Shown piece after piece: positions 27,128 to 38,358 of a stretch of 64,000 bases of DNA. Within the stretch, counting starts at the first letter, position 1. Every line of letters starts with the position of its first letter. Source of the DNA: Lethocerus indicus (lineage: Eukaryota; Arthropoda; Insecta; Hemiptera; Belostomatidae). Made by a program: the position numbers and the translations under genes. The notes below the pieces were generated by a model. The model saw only the letters and a program-made list of their open reading frames with translations, had not been told where the DNA came from and searched no databases. Where the stretch lies: assembly GCA_019843655.1 (NCBI GenBank), contig JACDQD010000005.1:14411575-14475574 (forward strand), written 5' to 3'.

Positions 27128-27276
27128 AACATACCTGTTTTGTGGTCTGCGAGGGGTTGGAATACCGTAGGTTTGTCCCGTCTCCTCTCGCTGGTTTGCT
27201 CTTTTGCTATTTTCATCTAAGACCAAACCACCGAGAGGAGACAGAAACACCACAAACCTACAATCTTCGGTATGTT
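27128..27276. mobile_element. Foldback (MITE-like) inverted-repeat element, copy 1
   Basis: The ends are AACATACC (27128-27135) and its exact reverse complement GGTATGTT (27269-27276). Inside, GTAGGTTTGT (27167-27176) pairs with ACAAACCTAC (27252-27261). The core stem is GTCTCCTCTCGCTGGTTTG (27180-27198) against 27224-27242, 18 of 19 pairs, around a 25-base loop. The whole folds back on itself with small internal loops. The left core arm recurs at 63961-63990 (29 of 30 bases), and the right arm matches 63942-63984 in reverse (39 of 43 by hand count). AATCTTCGG occurs at 27113-27121 and 27262-27270; I cannot say whether that is a target duplication. There is no transposase, so any movement would have depended on another element. 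Confidence 0.7.
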
Positions 27277-28128
27277 TCCGCCATAACGGAAGCTGGATTA
27301 ATCGGCTCTCCTGAATTTATAGGCTAAATTTCCCCTAATATTTCTTTTTAAGGGCAATTATCGGCAATTTCTTTTCCAACTCGAAGACATGTTCTAATAG
27401 CTTTTAATAAACCACGGCGTGTCACCTTTGGTACAGGAGAATTCCTGGCTGTATCCCGAAGCCCGATGGCTCGCCACCTGGTTGGCTGGCTCTTGGCGCA
27501 TAATAGCATATTAGATCCGGCGCACAATTATAGCCGACCGCCTCCATTAGAGCTGCGCCACTCTAATTTAGGCACCTATTAAAATGGACACCCGTTTAAT
27601 TAAAACGAGAGGCTCCGTCTCAATCCCCCGCGCGCTCATTAACAATTTACAATCATGCCAGTTTTGCGTCCGGGTTAAAACATAAGTCATGCTTCCGATT
27701 ATAGGCCAGTTACGGTTTCATAATATTCGATTAGGATGTCAGTATTATTACCGTCCTAATTATTAGACGATAAATTTAATACCTTATCCAAATTTCATGC
27801 CGTGTTCATATATACTGTCGCTAAAAAGTACTTTATGAATCGGAGAATACACTTCATCGATGTTAGATCAATAATATGCATTTTATTTTACATCGTTATT
27901 TTATTTTTTTATCAATCAGTGATTGCAAAGTTCGTAAAACTGAAAAGGTTTCATTCCTCGTTTTCGACAATCGACCGAAAGATAGAACGCCGAAAGGTAG
28001 AAAGGCACTATCCGAACAGGCGTTAACGAGAGTAGCGGCATCTGCATCGCGGCAATACATGAAGAAATGTTTGCGCTAAAGATTACTGTTGTAACTAGTC
28101 CGCTTTACGGTTTAATTCTAAGCATTTT
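27277..28128. other. Non-coding stretch with a CpG-rich block
   Basis: No gene is supported. About 27420-27690 alternates GC-rich words with TTAAT and TTAATTAAA words, as the other CpG blocks do. Frames of up to 74 codons at 27802-28079 have no recognised domain. Confidence 0.45.
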
Positions 28129-28620
28129 ATTGCTCAGCTCTCCGGGCGACGACACAGGGCGTTTACCCTCCTTCGTCAACCGGTCGTACCGCGGAAGTCC
28201 TGCCGTAATCGTGGTCGGGCGGGATGAGGGCTCCGGGTCCTTGAGCGGTGGCGGCAGCTGGCGACCATTAATTCCCCGCAGCGGCTACTAGCCGGCCCTA
28301 GGCCCGGAGACAGTGTCCTCAGCCCCGGCTACGCACACTCGGGAAGCGTGCGTTCGAAACAATCCGCACCGGCTCGGGAGTTACGCGTCACCTATCGTCC
28401 CTGTGTCTCCGTGTGCGCGTGTCCGTGTGCCGGCGCGTGTACCCGCATACAGTGCGCGCACACACCTGAACGCCTCCCGTGCCACCTGCCCCTGCCATAT
28501 CACACACTCACAAACGCCCGACACGAGCCACGGCAGACCCCATCGACCCAACCTCAAATCCGTTCGCAAACCCAAACATTTCACCCAAACTACCTGACCA
28601 CTAACCACGAATGATGATTC
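28129..28620. other. CpG-rich block with Z-DNA-prone and C-rich strand-skewed segment
   Basis: From 28129 to 28310 I count about 20 CG dinucleotides, at least the number expected from the base content. From 28411 to 28465 there are alternating purine-pyrimidine runs, such as GTGTGCGCGTGT (28411-28422) and GTGCGCGCACACAC (28452-28465). From about 28470 to 28610 the plus strand is rich in C and A and poor in G. Open frames of 75-94 codons on both strands follow from this skew and are low in complexity. No exon is supported. Confidence 0.55.
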
Positions 28621-29042
28621 AATTCATGAACAGTTCCGACACCGACCTAGGGCCAATCAAAATGCTAATAAATGCAAACCGCCTCTTCGGTTCATTTAAT
28701 AGTGTGGATTTCTCCCTCCTCCCCTTTATCCGGTTCCTATTTTAGACCGGTTTCTTCGTCTGGCCATCCTCTATACTTTCATTCAGGTAATTCCACCATT
28801 CTGTAATACAAGCTTAATCTATCCACGATGCAGCCATTAATATACTCTACACCCAACATTTCCGAGTATAATGAAACCGGCGATATATTTGCTCTTTTAG
28901 TATAGAAGTCAAATTACTTATTTCAGATGAAACGACAAGAAGAAAAATACCTGCACAAAATCTGAAAGTGGGCTAGTTGTCGTGTATTTAATAGACAACA
29001 ATCGCTGAACAAACTGTGAATATTTTTATATTTTATGAGAAC

Positions 29043-29077
29043 CTGATGAAATGGGAACGTGGCACTGGTTTCATCAG
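29043..29077. repeat. Perfect 9-bp hairpin
   Basis: CTGATGAAA (29043-29051) and TTTCATCAG (29069-29077) are exact reverse complements around a 17-base loop. It lies 195 bp from the double hairpin at 29272. Confidence 0.6.
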
Positions 29078-29271
29078 AAAAGGCTACCAATATAAGTGAC
29101 TCAATATTGAACTTGGATAATACAAGTGAAGCGACACCCAACAAATGCACGTGTGGCTTAAAAAAAGTGACGTCGACCGGAATTGAAGTAATGGATCGCT
29201 AAGTTCTTTTCAGCGAACCGTTAAGTAAGTTATTATCGTAGTCAAAGAAATGACTGAACTTTAAACAACTG

Positions 29272-29304
29272 CCTTGTCCCACAGACAAGGACTATTTTGT
29301 CTGT
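29272..29304. repeat. Two overlapping, mutually exclusive hairpins
   Basis: CCTTGTC (29272-29278) pairs with GACAAGG (29284-29290) around CCACA. ACAGACAA (29281-29288) pairs with TTGTCTGT (29297-29304) around GGACTATT. The GACAA at 29284-29288 belongs to both stems, so only one can form at a time. Confidence 0.6.
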
Positions 29305-31852
29305 CGCATAATTGAATTTTAAATATTACGCGACCATAGTGATATGACTATGAGTGACAATTCATTATTTTTAGCTTTTATTTGTGGGCAGACTGCTAAT
29401 ATTACAATTCGATGAAAACAAATCCAAATTAGGAAATGAATTATACAGCCAGACCCTGTCCCTGTTCGAAACTCCCAATGCTCGTTTGTACTAGATAGGA
29501 GGGCGTGTCTGCATTAAACTAATGACAGCTTGCCGAAGATGAAAGGACCCTATAATTCATTTTTTATAAGGGTTTGTGAAAATGAGTGTTTTGAGAAAAA
29601 ACAACTAGGGAGAGCGCCGGGAGGGCGTTGTTTGTATCAAGATTCGCTGTGTTCTGTTCAATCGTGTTCAGATTCAGAATCTAATGTACGCATTCTTTTA
29701 TCTTATGCTAAACCTGTTTTGTCAGTACCTTTCTCTTAGGTAAGAAATTGCTATCGGCTACCGATGAAGCATCTAAAATATTTTACGAACATAGTATACG
29801 TAGTAGCTAGTTGTAACAATTTGTTAGTACTAAGAGGATGAATTGTTTTCATGACATCTGAAATCAAAGCCAAATGGTGTGATTAATAACGAAAAATGGC
29901 CAAAATGCATCACAAGGAAAAATATCGACATATTTTGGCACCCGTTGGAACTATACAGATATATAATGAATATTAAAAGAAAAGTATGTGTAATGTTTTC
30001 CTCGAATATACAAATTGTAGAATTTAAATCGGAACAAGGTCTTGTTTAACTCGAATGACTAATCACATTCAATCGGTGATCAATTTAAATTCGTAGAAGT
30101 TTATCATCCTTGGTATAACGTCGGGCCATGTCGGTGTTGCTGTGTAAATGAAGGGACAAACAAGGACTTTCGATGACCGACTGACCCCTAACAAGGGCGA
30201 GACCTGTCAAGAATGATCTATACTCATCATCGAGGTTACCCGTCAGATTTCCTAATGAACATCCCCCATTGTAAATGTGACTAAATAATTGTTGGCCTTT
30301 TATATTTGTAATGATAAAATTGACCGCCATAATAAATGATCGCCAACAATTGTGTTGCCTTTATTAAAGCGACAAATAAATAATGGGCCAAGTATACTGT
30401 TTGCTAAATTAATAAATTACATGTGTAACATTAATAACAGGAAACATAACAACAATACACTGTGTGCCGATTAAGGTGCCTGTCAGCTGTGTCACTGCGC
30501 TATGCATCTTCTATCTGTAACTGCCTCAGTCACTACATTACTGGTACGGGGAGTACGCCAGTTTAGGATATTTATTTATTTCCGTCTATTTGGTCTTAGT
30601 GCGCATCCTGTTGTCACTGATATTACAATATTTCGTACAGTATTCATCGTACGTTCTGAAACTACGTAGTTTATCGCGTTCAGAGTTATGTTCTACATAG
30701 GGATATATTATAGTGCCCTAATCGTCGGCAACTCATATCGAAAGGGCACAAATAAAAATGTTTAACAGAGCGGGACGGTGGAGATTTTTATCTAAAGTCG
30801 GAGTTGAAAGCCTGACTGAGATTGTGGACACTGATGGCCCGTCGGCCGAGCACCACTTAAACGAGGAACAATGTAACCGGGGCATAATTTTATCATGTCG
30901 TCGCCGGCCCATTAGTCGGGGGTCACCCTCCTCTTACTTTCTCCAAGTAGAGAAAGTAATTATTTTTCTTTCGGATCGGGACCCGCTTTTGGGAAAGTGC
31001 CGGATAAATAGGAGAAAAAAAACACATTAAAATCTGAATATAACCTCTATTGTCTACAGACGATCTTTACACGCTACTTCGGCGTTTTCTGTTCCGTCAG
31101 AAAGGGTAATTTAAATATCACGCCTCTTATAGAGTTGTTCATTCTCGGCCCTGTGAATTAAAGTTAATGGCCGCATCTTAATGGCGACCAATTTGTAATA
31201 TTCTGGAAAGTTATTACTGTATAATTTTTAATTTTAACACTGGTCGTATAATTTCTCATACTTTCATGGGCATTAAAATGAGGAAAAATTTCTAAATTGT
31301 AATTTCAGTAGGGATGAAATTACTGCCGTAACACAGTATCGTTAGCTTTGGTTTAAGTATGTACTTCTAGAATTAATTTTTTCGAAATTTTGAGCCCCCT
31401 GAAGGGGGATGGAAAACTCTATACGATTTTAATTCTAAACATAATTTGCAAAACAATCATGGCCATTGACATTTTAATCTTCTGCTACTAAGTAGTTTGA
31501 TGAATGGGTGTCTTTTCTATTTTTTATACAACCGTGAAAAATGTTGGCCGAGCAGAAAATTAAATACTTCATTTCGTAAAGATAAAATGCCATAGTGTTA
31601 CACAACGGGAATGTGATTGGGGGTACATTCGAAGGTGACACAGTTCTACTCTACAAAACTAACCGACCGTCTGATGGGTGCTGAAAGGTACGGCGTGGCG
31701 TGTTCCTACATCCCGAACTCAGAATTCTTAACACGCTATAAATTCCGTGTAAATTAACCGTTAATTTGTCTTGGACTCGTGGCCGGCATAAATACCTGTA
31801 ATGTAACTCGTGTCAAACAGAATACCCGAATGCGGGTCAGTGCGTTCGGCAA

Positions 31853-31878
31853 GGGGGGGGGGGGAGGGGTTGGGGGGC
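31853..31878 (+). repeat. G12-A-G4-TT-G6 tract
   Basis: A run of 12 G (31853-31864) is followed by A, GGGG, TT and six G. On the plus strand this satisfies the four-run G-quadruplex pattern, since G12 can supply two runs. Open frames across this tract on both strands reflect low complexity only. Confidence 0.85.
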
Positions 31879-33653
31879 TCAAGGCAAACCCGCCAACACA
31901 AAAAAATCCTGAAAAGAGTTCGAATCGCGAGGGTAAAAAATAAGACTGTTGGACGGGGGAACCGGTTTTTTGAGAGGGACCCACCGATTTGGCCGTTAAG
32001 CGGCAATTTTCCTCTTTGGCTCGCATGCACTCTTACCTCCCCCCTGGTTCTCCCCAAGGATACCCTCCACTCGGAGTAAATTACGGCCGCCGCTTCTCTT
32101 TGAATATTGATTGAGCTCTTAAACGCTTCCCCTGTGACGCTCGAGACCGATCAATTTTCGACGATCTAATTTAATGTATTCGAGCTAGCACAAAAAATAA
32201 TAAGGAGTTTAATATATATGTTCGGGAGGCCACGAGGATTTAGAAAATTTTGTGTCTACCCGCCTTCAGTAATAAGTTAGATCGGGTTCGCCTCGCCGTC
32301 ATCTCCCAAATCATCGTTAGCGATACTTTTCCTTGTTTCGGAACAAAGCAGCTTATCCCAGGTCACGTCACGGGGAGAATTTCGCTGTGTCCACTGACGG
32401 TGGGGGAAACATCGAAAAGGGAAATCCTAATTCCCTTATCAGGAGGTATTGGATCGCTGAGAAGAAGTGAAAAGAAGGTAGTCCTCACATTTTCTCCACT
32501 TTCCCGGGGGCGAGCTCTGAGTGGTCCCACTGGTCCCGCCCGTGCAGCTTACCATTGAGTGATCCATCTCCTCTTAAAAACCAAAACGGAGTTAGCTCAG
32601 ATATGAATGAATAGACGAGTAGGGACATAAAATTGCAAGTGATGATTAGTAAATTGATTTTGTTCATTCCACACACCATCGCGGCCTTCGGGGGCGCTAT
32701 CACGAATAGAAAGTTCCTCTGGTAACTCCTTTTTATTTTGACTCAAAAAATCAGTTTAAAATTCGAGATTTAGTGGGGCAGGTGCCCATACCACCTGAAC
32801 CGGTATTGAGTAACGACACGTGTTACCCTAAGAACCCCTCACTCCCACCCCTCCCCTCCCCCGGATTCTATCTCCTACTGTCTTTAGGTACCGCAAGCAG
32901 GGATCCCTTTTTCCCCTGTATTAGTATGTCTGTTTTTTACTTTTTTTTGGACTTCATTTATAAAGTGAAGACGTTTATAATCACGGGTTTACGTAACGCG
33001 GTCCGATCGGGGAAAATGCAGACGCTTAGTTAGCTATTCATCACTTAATTACAACTCGGTCCTGTAAGAAGAGGAAAGGAACGGTCTCGCGGTAGCGCTC
33101 TGGAATGTCGTTCAACATCCTTAAAAAGAACTTTACAAGCGAGCGCAATTAAGGGAATATATTATTCCGAAAAGAAAGCCCTACTTCTGGTTCCTCAATC
33201 GGTTCAATTAGGAAGGATAAATTATTATACCGTGCGTATCTATATATTTTTCAACAGCGGCTATAACTTAAAGATAAAGATTTGAGAACGGCGGCCGGAC
33301 GGGAATATTTTCTCCAAGAAATGTTTGCTTTCCCCCACGTAAACAAATAAGTACGCATAATTTTTCTCAATCACATCCACCCGGTCCACAAGGTACACTT
33401 ATTTCAGTTATAGGTCTTTTTCTTAACCCTACATACTGTATGGTCTTCTGCCTCCACTCGCTGATTGGAAGCATAACGCAGACGTAAATCCCCAACAATT
33501 AAAAAAAATGTCCGCTTTTATTATATTCAGTTTCCACCGATTTCCTGCGCCACACCGGTTTCGGCATTGTGTTAGTCTGTCTGTAAATTTGATACTTGTA
33601 ACGGGTAAAGATAGGTTGCACCAATGGCACCGCCGACAGGTGTCGCAGTGCTA
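31879..33653. other. Non-coding stretch
   Basis: No gene is supported. A 102-codon frame at 32250-32558 and an 86-codon frame at 32773-33033 have no recognised domain. A C- and T-rich tract lies at about 32831-32875. Beyond 33040 it is plain AT-rich sequence. Confidence 0.5.
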
Positions 33654-33690
33654 CTGACGATGGTGTGAAACCGGAACGGGTCTGGGATAG
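33654..33690 (+). repeat. Copy of the dispersed CTGAYGATGG...ACGGGTC motif
   Basis: CTGACGATGGTGTGAA is followed by ACCGGAACGGGTCTGGGATAG. It matches 7147-7170 at 21 of 24 positions over the shared part. It aligns along its full length with 2114-2149, which ends in ACGGGTCTAGCATAG. With four bases of upstream context it also aligns with 49174-49210. It is probably part of an old dispersed repeat. Confidence 0.4.
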
Positions 33691-33839
33691 ATCATGAAGT
33701 AGAAACCAGTAGAGTACTGTCAGGTAGGCCTTGGCGGAAAGCGGACAAGAATCGGAGAACGGACATTAAACTGGTAGTACTCTATTAATCATTATTTCAT
33801 ATATTCAAATTCTTTTGGCTTTATGCCCTGTATTTGTAG

Positions 33840-34244
33840 TCGAGCTCCCCATTTGTTACAGCCATCGGCGGGGCGGTACCAGGCGTTGTCATACAACTTG
33901 TCCGTTTTATCCTCGTTTTTCTGCCCTGGGTTATTAATGGGCTTGTGGAGACGATCCGGGAGCCGGGCAGGCGGAGCGTGAAAGTCGGGCCGAGCGGGGC
34001 AGCCCCTCTTTACCGGCGCCTTCAGATCCGGAGCCCGAGATATGATTTCAATTATCGCGAAACGAATTGCCGTTCGGCCGCCGGACGATCATTGGGAGAA
34101 ACAGCGATTTACGACGGTCGGTCGATTGAATTTGCCCGCGATACTCGAACCGGACTGTTAAACGACTCCCGATGAATCCGCTCGATTAAATCTTTCCGCG
34201 AAAGAAACAACTGCTGCGTCCGTTAAGCTCTTGTCCGCGACACC
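33840..34244. other. CpG-rich non-coding block
   Basis: CG dinucleotides are frequent, and GC-rich words alternate with words such as GATTAAAT and TCAATTATCG. A 76-codon frame at 33945-34175 shows no recognised domain. It may be regulatory DNA of the same kind as the blocks near 16.9, 37.7 and 60.6 kb. Confidence 0.4.
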
Positions 34245-34511
34245 GTGCCGGAGCTCCATTCAGGCATTAGGAAAGACCAGCTTACATGGCAGGAACAGAA
34301 AGAATTCTTCCCAAAAGAATATTTCTATATGAAATACGACTTTGTGCATAGATTCCCTCAGTTTATGTTTAATTACGAAAACAACTTCGCAGTTCTTCAG
34401 GCCTTCGGACTTCCTCTTCCGCATAATTTCCTTTGGATTCGTGATATCGATACCCGCGAGTCATTTGCATACCAGTATCCGACGAGAGAAAGGGCAACCG
34501 GTTCGGCGTAG
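34245..34511 (+). other. Unidentified aromatic-rich open frame, possible exon
   Basis: The frame is open for 88 codons to a TAG at 34509, with an in-frame ATG at 34329. The peptide is rich in F and Y and includes EYFYMKYDFVHRFPQFMFNY, which is less repetitive than the chance frames around it. A CAG|G at about 34261-34264 could be an acceptor. I recognise no family, and the length is within chance expectation. Confidence 0.15.
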
Positions 34512-34715
34512 AAATGGAAACGGTCAGGCCCCGTTTCAATATTTGCGTCCAGTGGTCCAGTTAACATTTGGACAATAATGTCATAGTACTTTTGAAACAT
34601 ATTTGTTACTGCTATGTGAGCCTGAAATTATCATAAGCAGAAATCATCAGCTCTGGAGAGAAAGGGCAACAGTGATGACATTTTAAACACTCACAGATCA
34701 GTTTTTATTTCAGAA

Positions 34716-34718
<3 letters not shown>

Positions 34719-34762
<44 letters not shown>
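34719..34762. repeat. (AT)22 microsatellite
   Basis: This is an uninterrupted AT array of 44 bp, followed by a short ACAC step. Confidence 0.97.
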
Positions 34763-34768
<6 letters not shown>

Positions 34769-35092
34769 GCACGTAACTATTTAACAACAATTATCCATTA
34801 CAAAAATTTCCAATTATATAATAACGCACCCATAACGTTGCAATCAATTGACTTTAAAATTGCTATCGACATTACATCCCGCGTTTGTATCGTGTTTTGG
34901 GGCAGGAATTGTTTAAATTCGAGTGCGGCGAGTCAAAATATAAAAAAATTAAGGGGCTAGATAGAAAGTAGGTCAAATAATGAATACGCTTGATTTAATG
35001 GCGTTTGAGCACGGGGATACAGCCCCGTTTAATTTTATCGAATCGAAATTTCACACAATCGGGCTTGAAATAAATTATGGGGCCGACTCGAC
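34763..35092. other. Short non-coding stretch with a 64-codon frame
   Basis: A frame opens at an ATG at 34980 and continues through the purine tract to 35174, giving an acidic E-rich tail. It is short, has no recognised motif and is not supported as a gene. Confidence 0.4.
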
Positions 35093-35137
35093 CGAGGAGG
35101 AGAGGGAGGGGGAGAAGCAGGAGGAGGAGGAGGAGCG
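35093..35137 (+). repeat. GGA/GAG purine tract
   Basis: About 45 bases consist almost wholly of A and G in GGA or GAG steps, including five consecutive GGA units near the 3' end. Homopurine tracts of this kind can form triplex or two-layer G-quadruplex structures. Confidence 0.8.
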
Positions 35138-36337
35138 GTGTCCTCAGCCGTGCCCCCCAATTATCAATCTTTAACGCATGATTTCAATTCCTTAACGCCG
35201 CTCCAATCACCGACCGGGAGCTATCGCATCAAATTTGAATTCTGACGGGGAATCACTATAATCAGCGGATATTAATCCGCGATCAATTGGCGAGAACCTG
35301 TTATGTATACACAGTTTAATGCTTTTTTTTATAACGAAAGACAAATTTCGAATCGAACGGCGGAGACAGTCTAACGGTTCTAATTTACGAGTAGGATGGC
35401 CATCGGGCGTTGTCATTATAACCCCTTTGTAAAATTGTAAGAACTACCATCAATTCGATTTTCATATTCGGATATCCATTGTCGCAGTGGGTAAATCCGA
35501 TGATTGGCCTGTATTCTAAGTTTCATATGTATCGATGGACACACTTCTAAAATCATCAAATATTTATTGTAATATTTCATTATAAATTATTATAACTTAA
35601 ATTGGTATTAAGTGTTATTATTATTATTATCATTATTAATTATTGTTTCCTAATTTATTTAAATTAGCAATAAAACCATCGCGGTTTAAATATTAATATA
35701 ATAGCACTACCAATTTATAAAAAAATGGATCCTTTAAAGTAGTTTCCAATTTTAATTAATCGGATCCGAGAGTGGTCCAATCAAGTTTGGATTAACTGGA
35801 TTTATGTCTACCTCATATCTACTCAGACAGACGCGGTAGAAGGCCTTAGTTTCCTTTTATATTTGACTTCTTATTTCGTTCGTTACATTTTTTTTACTAT
35901 TCGACAAATTTCAGCGTCTTAAATAAACTCCGGGAGGGGGGGCATTCATGTGTTCGGCATGTCTCGGGCACTTCTTCTTGAAATTGAGTTAGCACCTCGC
36001 ATATTTATGTGACTCTGGGGTTCCCCTTTATGCGGCCGTACACTGGTATAGTCGTCGGGACATCACCTCGTGGCCGGCCCTCTTATCTGATTGGGCATTA
36101 TGAAGATGTAGCAATAAATAAAATCGTAGCCGGCCGGCAGGGCGGGCCGGAGAAAAAATCGCAATAAATCGTCCATTACAGGAGGCCGCCCCTCCCATCT
36201 CCGTTGAATATCAGACTACCGTCTTGTAGAGATTTGATCGAGATAGCGGCTGACGCGCTCACCTTTCCGTCTCTGACGTGCTTTTTCCAGAAATTTATTC
36301 TACACTCTGACATCTCTATGCGAGTCTGTGTATCTTC

Positions 36338-36339
<2 letters not shown>
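35138..36339. other. Non-coding stretch
   Basis: No gene is seen. It is AT-rich at 35430-35760, with a GC-richer block at about 36050-36200 containing CCGGCCGGC-type words next to AATAAAT words. Confidence 0.5.
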
Positions 36340-36391
<52 letters not shown>

Positions 36392-36422
36392 TCACACTCA
36401 CACACACACACACACACACACA
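36340..36422. repeat. Compound (TA)n-(CA)n microsatellite
   Basis: TA repeats run from 36340 to 36390 (51 bp). A short CTCACACT junction follows, then (CA)12 from 36399 to 36422. Apparent open frames over it (IYIY and THTH runs) are artefacts. Confidence 0.97.
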
Positions 36423-38290
36423 GTGCATTATAAATATGGGTAGATCGGGCGACGGAAAAAAGGCACTGGAGATCAAATTACGAATTATTTCCCTTCGTAA
36501 CAAATAGTAGTTTTATTTTAAAGCCGTTACGTCCTGAACGTCCATTGGACGTAAATCCACATTACTTGAGGGGACTAATCTAGTTATTATGGGCAACAAA
36601 CCAAAATGATCAGAAACCAAGTTCTGAAATAAATTATAATATTAAATTACACATTATTCAACCCATTTGTAAAATACTGACTGACTACTGCATTCCAATC
36701 CTCAATATAAACGAAATGAGAAAGTATTACATACTTTTTATCCCTCGCGTGATAAAATACGCCCCAGATCGTCTTAGTTTTCCGAGAATATTGTCAAATA
36801 TTGTGCCGCGTTTAAAAATTTACATGATAAAAGAAATTAGCGAAATAAACATGAATTATTGTTGTTTTCCATGCACCTTGATATCCTTGAAACGACCGTT
36901 AAAGGATTTTAATGCCGCAAGAATCGTTGGGTCCGTTCGGGATTATGTCATTGGATACATAGAATAGAGGACACGACAGGAATGCCGAAGTTAATTGTCT
37001 ACACGGTCTGGATTTTAAATTTAAAGGCAGGGGCTATAATCGGACCGTACTGCTAATATCGGTCGTCGTTAAAGATAAGATCGCATTTTTAAACGGGGAA
37101 TTAATACAATCATAACGCGATATGCCGGTTTAGGAAACTAATCCAAGGCATTCCGAGACCGCATTTCTTGTTTTTTACTCACCCATTCCTTTTGTGATTC
37201 GTCCTAGCCGGGGTTTCGGACCTCCGTTTAGTTTTTCTCAGTTGAGCTCAGTTACTAGTTCAGTTAGATTAGCTGCCATACTCTTTTAATTCATATTAAT
37301 TTTTCTTCTTCTTATTATTATTATTAATATAGTATTACATTACTATATTAAACACGGAGTAGTCCGAATACAGCGTGTAATGACTTATTACAAGAGGTAT
37401 CTATGGAATAGTATTTTACGACAAACACACAATGCCAGTTGCTGAGAAAACTTAAGAAATGTCATCTTTAATTGTTGTTCCAGTGTCATCCGTATATATA
37501 TTTTTTCAATAGTTGTAGTCTTCTAGAGTTTTACAATTTACGATTCAACTCGTGGCGCAATACTCGCCCAGTGGCCGGGCATTAGTCGAGCCGTTTAACC
37601 CGGGCCGGCCTTATTTACGGCGAAAGTTCAACCCCGGTTAGGGCCGGGTAAACGGTAGTCGGTAAATATTTGTAAATCAGCCGAGTAATGAAATATGCAT
37701 AAGCTCGGCTGCACTACCTGGGGCGGGCTGAGCCGCTGGACACATTCTAGCCGGCCAGTGATTTAGATCGTCCCCAGATAGGCATCTTCCACCGGCCGAG
37801 GGAAAACCGAGCCCCAGTCCGTCGATTGAAAAATCCGGCGGCGACACCGGAAAGACCGATCAGGTCTTACCATCCAATGGTAGGGCACTCTCCCGATTCT
37901 CCACTCTTCGGGTCAGATAAGCCGGGATGGAACTGAAAATCTACCGAAGAAACCTAAACGAGTCATGATTCCAATTATTGTATCACAATATTGATTCCTT
38001 TGATCGGTTCCAGTTCTTAACAGTGGTATGAGATTTCTTCTGTCTCATCATGCGGCAGACAGTAGTAGTCCTTGGCCTGGACAGGTATCCGGGATCCTCA
38101 CTTTTTCTCAATATAAAATGGCACCTGCCATGTTATTGCGCGTCATATAAACAAATATTACAAACTGTTCCGCCCGTGTTAAGGGGGGTAGCCCCCTTCA
38201 ATATCAAATAATTAGTTCGATAAAGTTTCGGTTACATGTATCCGAGTTCCTGGTAACTTCTGTTCCCGTTAATCATTTAACTAACGATGC
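36423..38290. other. Non-coding stretch with a CpG-rich block
   Basis: No gene is supported. An 83-codon frame with a genuine ATG at 36716-36967 has no recognised motif. A CpG-rich block at about 37540-37940 contains ATGCATAA and AAATATTTGTAAAT words between GC-rich words. A 7-bp G/C hairpin lies at 38181-38198. Confidence 0.45.
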
Positions 38291-38307
38291 TATAAATAAA
38301 TAAATGA

Positions 38308-38355
<48 letters not shown>
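38291..38355. repeat. (AAAT)n followed by (AT)22
   Basis: An imperfect AAAT stretch (38291-38311) runs directly into an uninterrupted 44-bp AT array (38312-38355). Confidence 0.95.

Positions 38356-38358
<3 letters not shown>

Larger units (their letters stand above)
28621..31852. other. AT-rich non-coding stretch
   Basis: No gene is supported. Frames of 69-90 codons at 29530-29739, 30085-30330 (minus) and 30758-31030 show no recognised motif. Two hairpin loci at 29043 and 29272 are listed separately. The rest is AT-rich with no array. Confidence 0.5.

Noticed and set aside
36204..36503. Frames with IYIY and THTH repeats
   Set aside because: These are translations of the TA and CA microsatellites.
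38181..38198. Rho-independent-terminator-like G/C hairpin
   Set aside because: No T-run follows it, and the window is eukaryotic and gene-free here.
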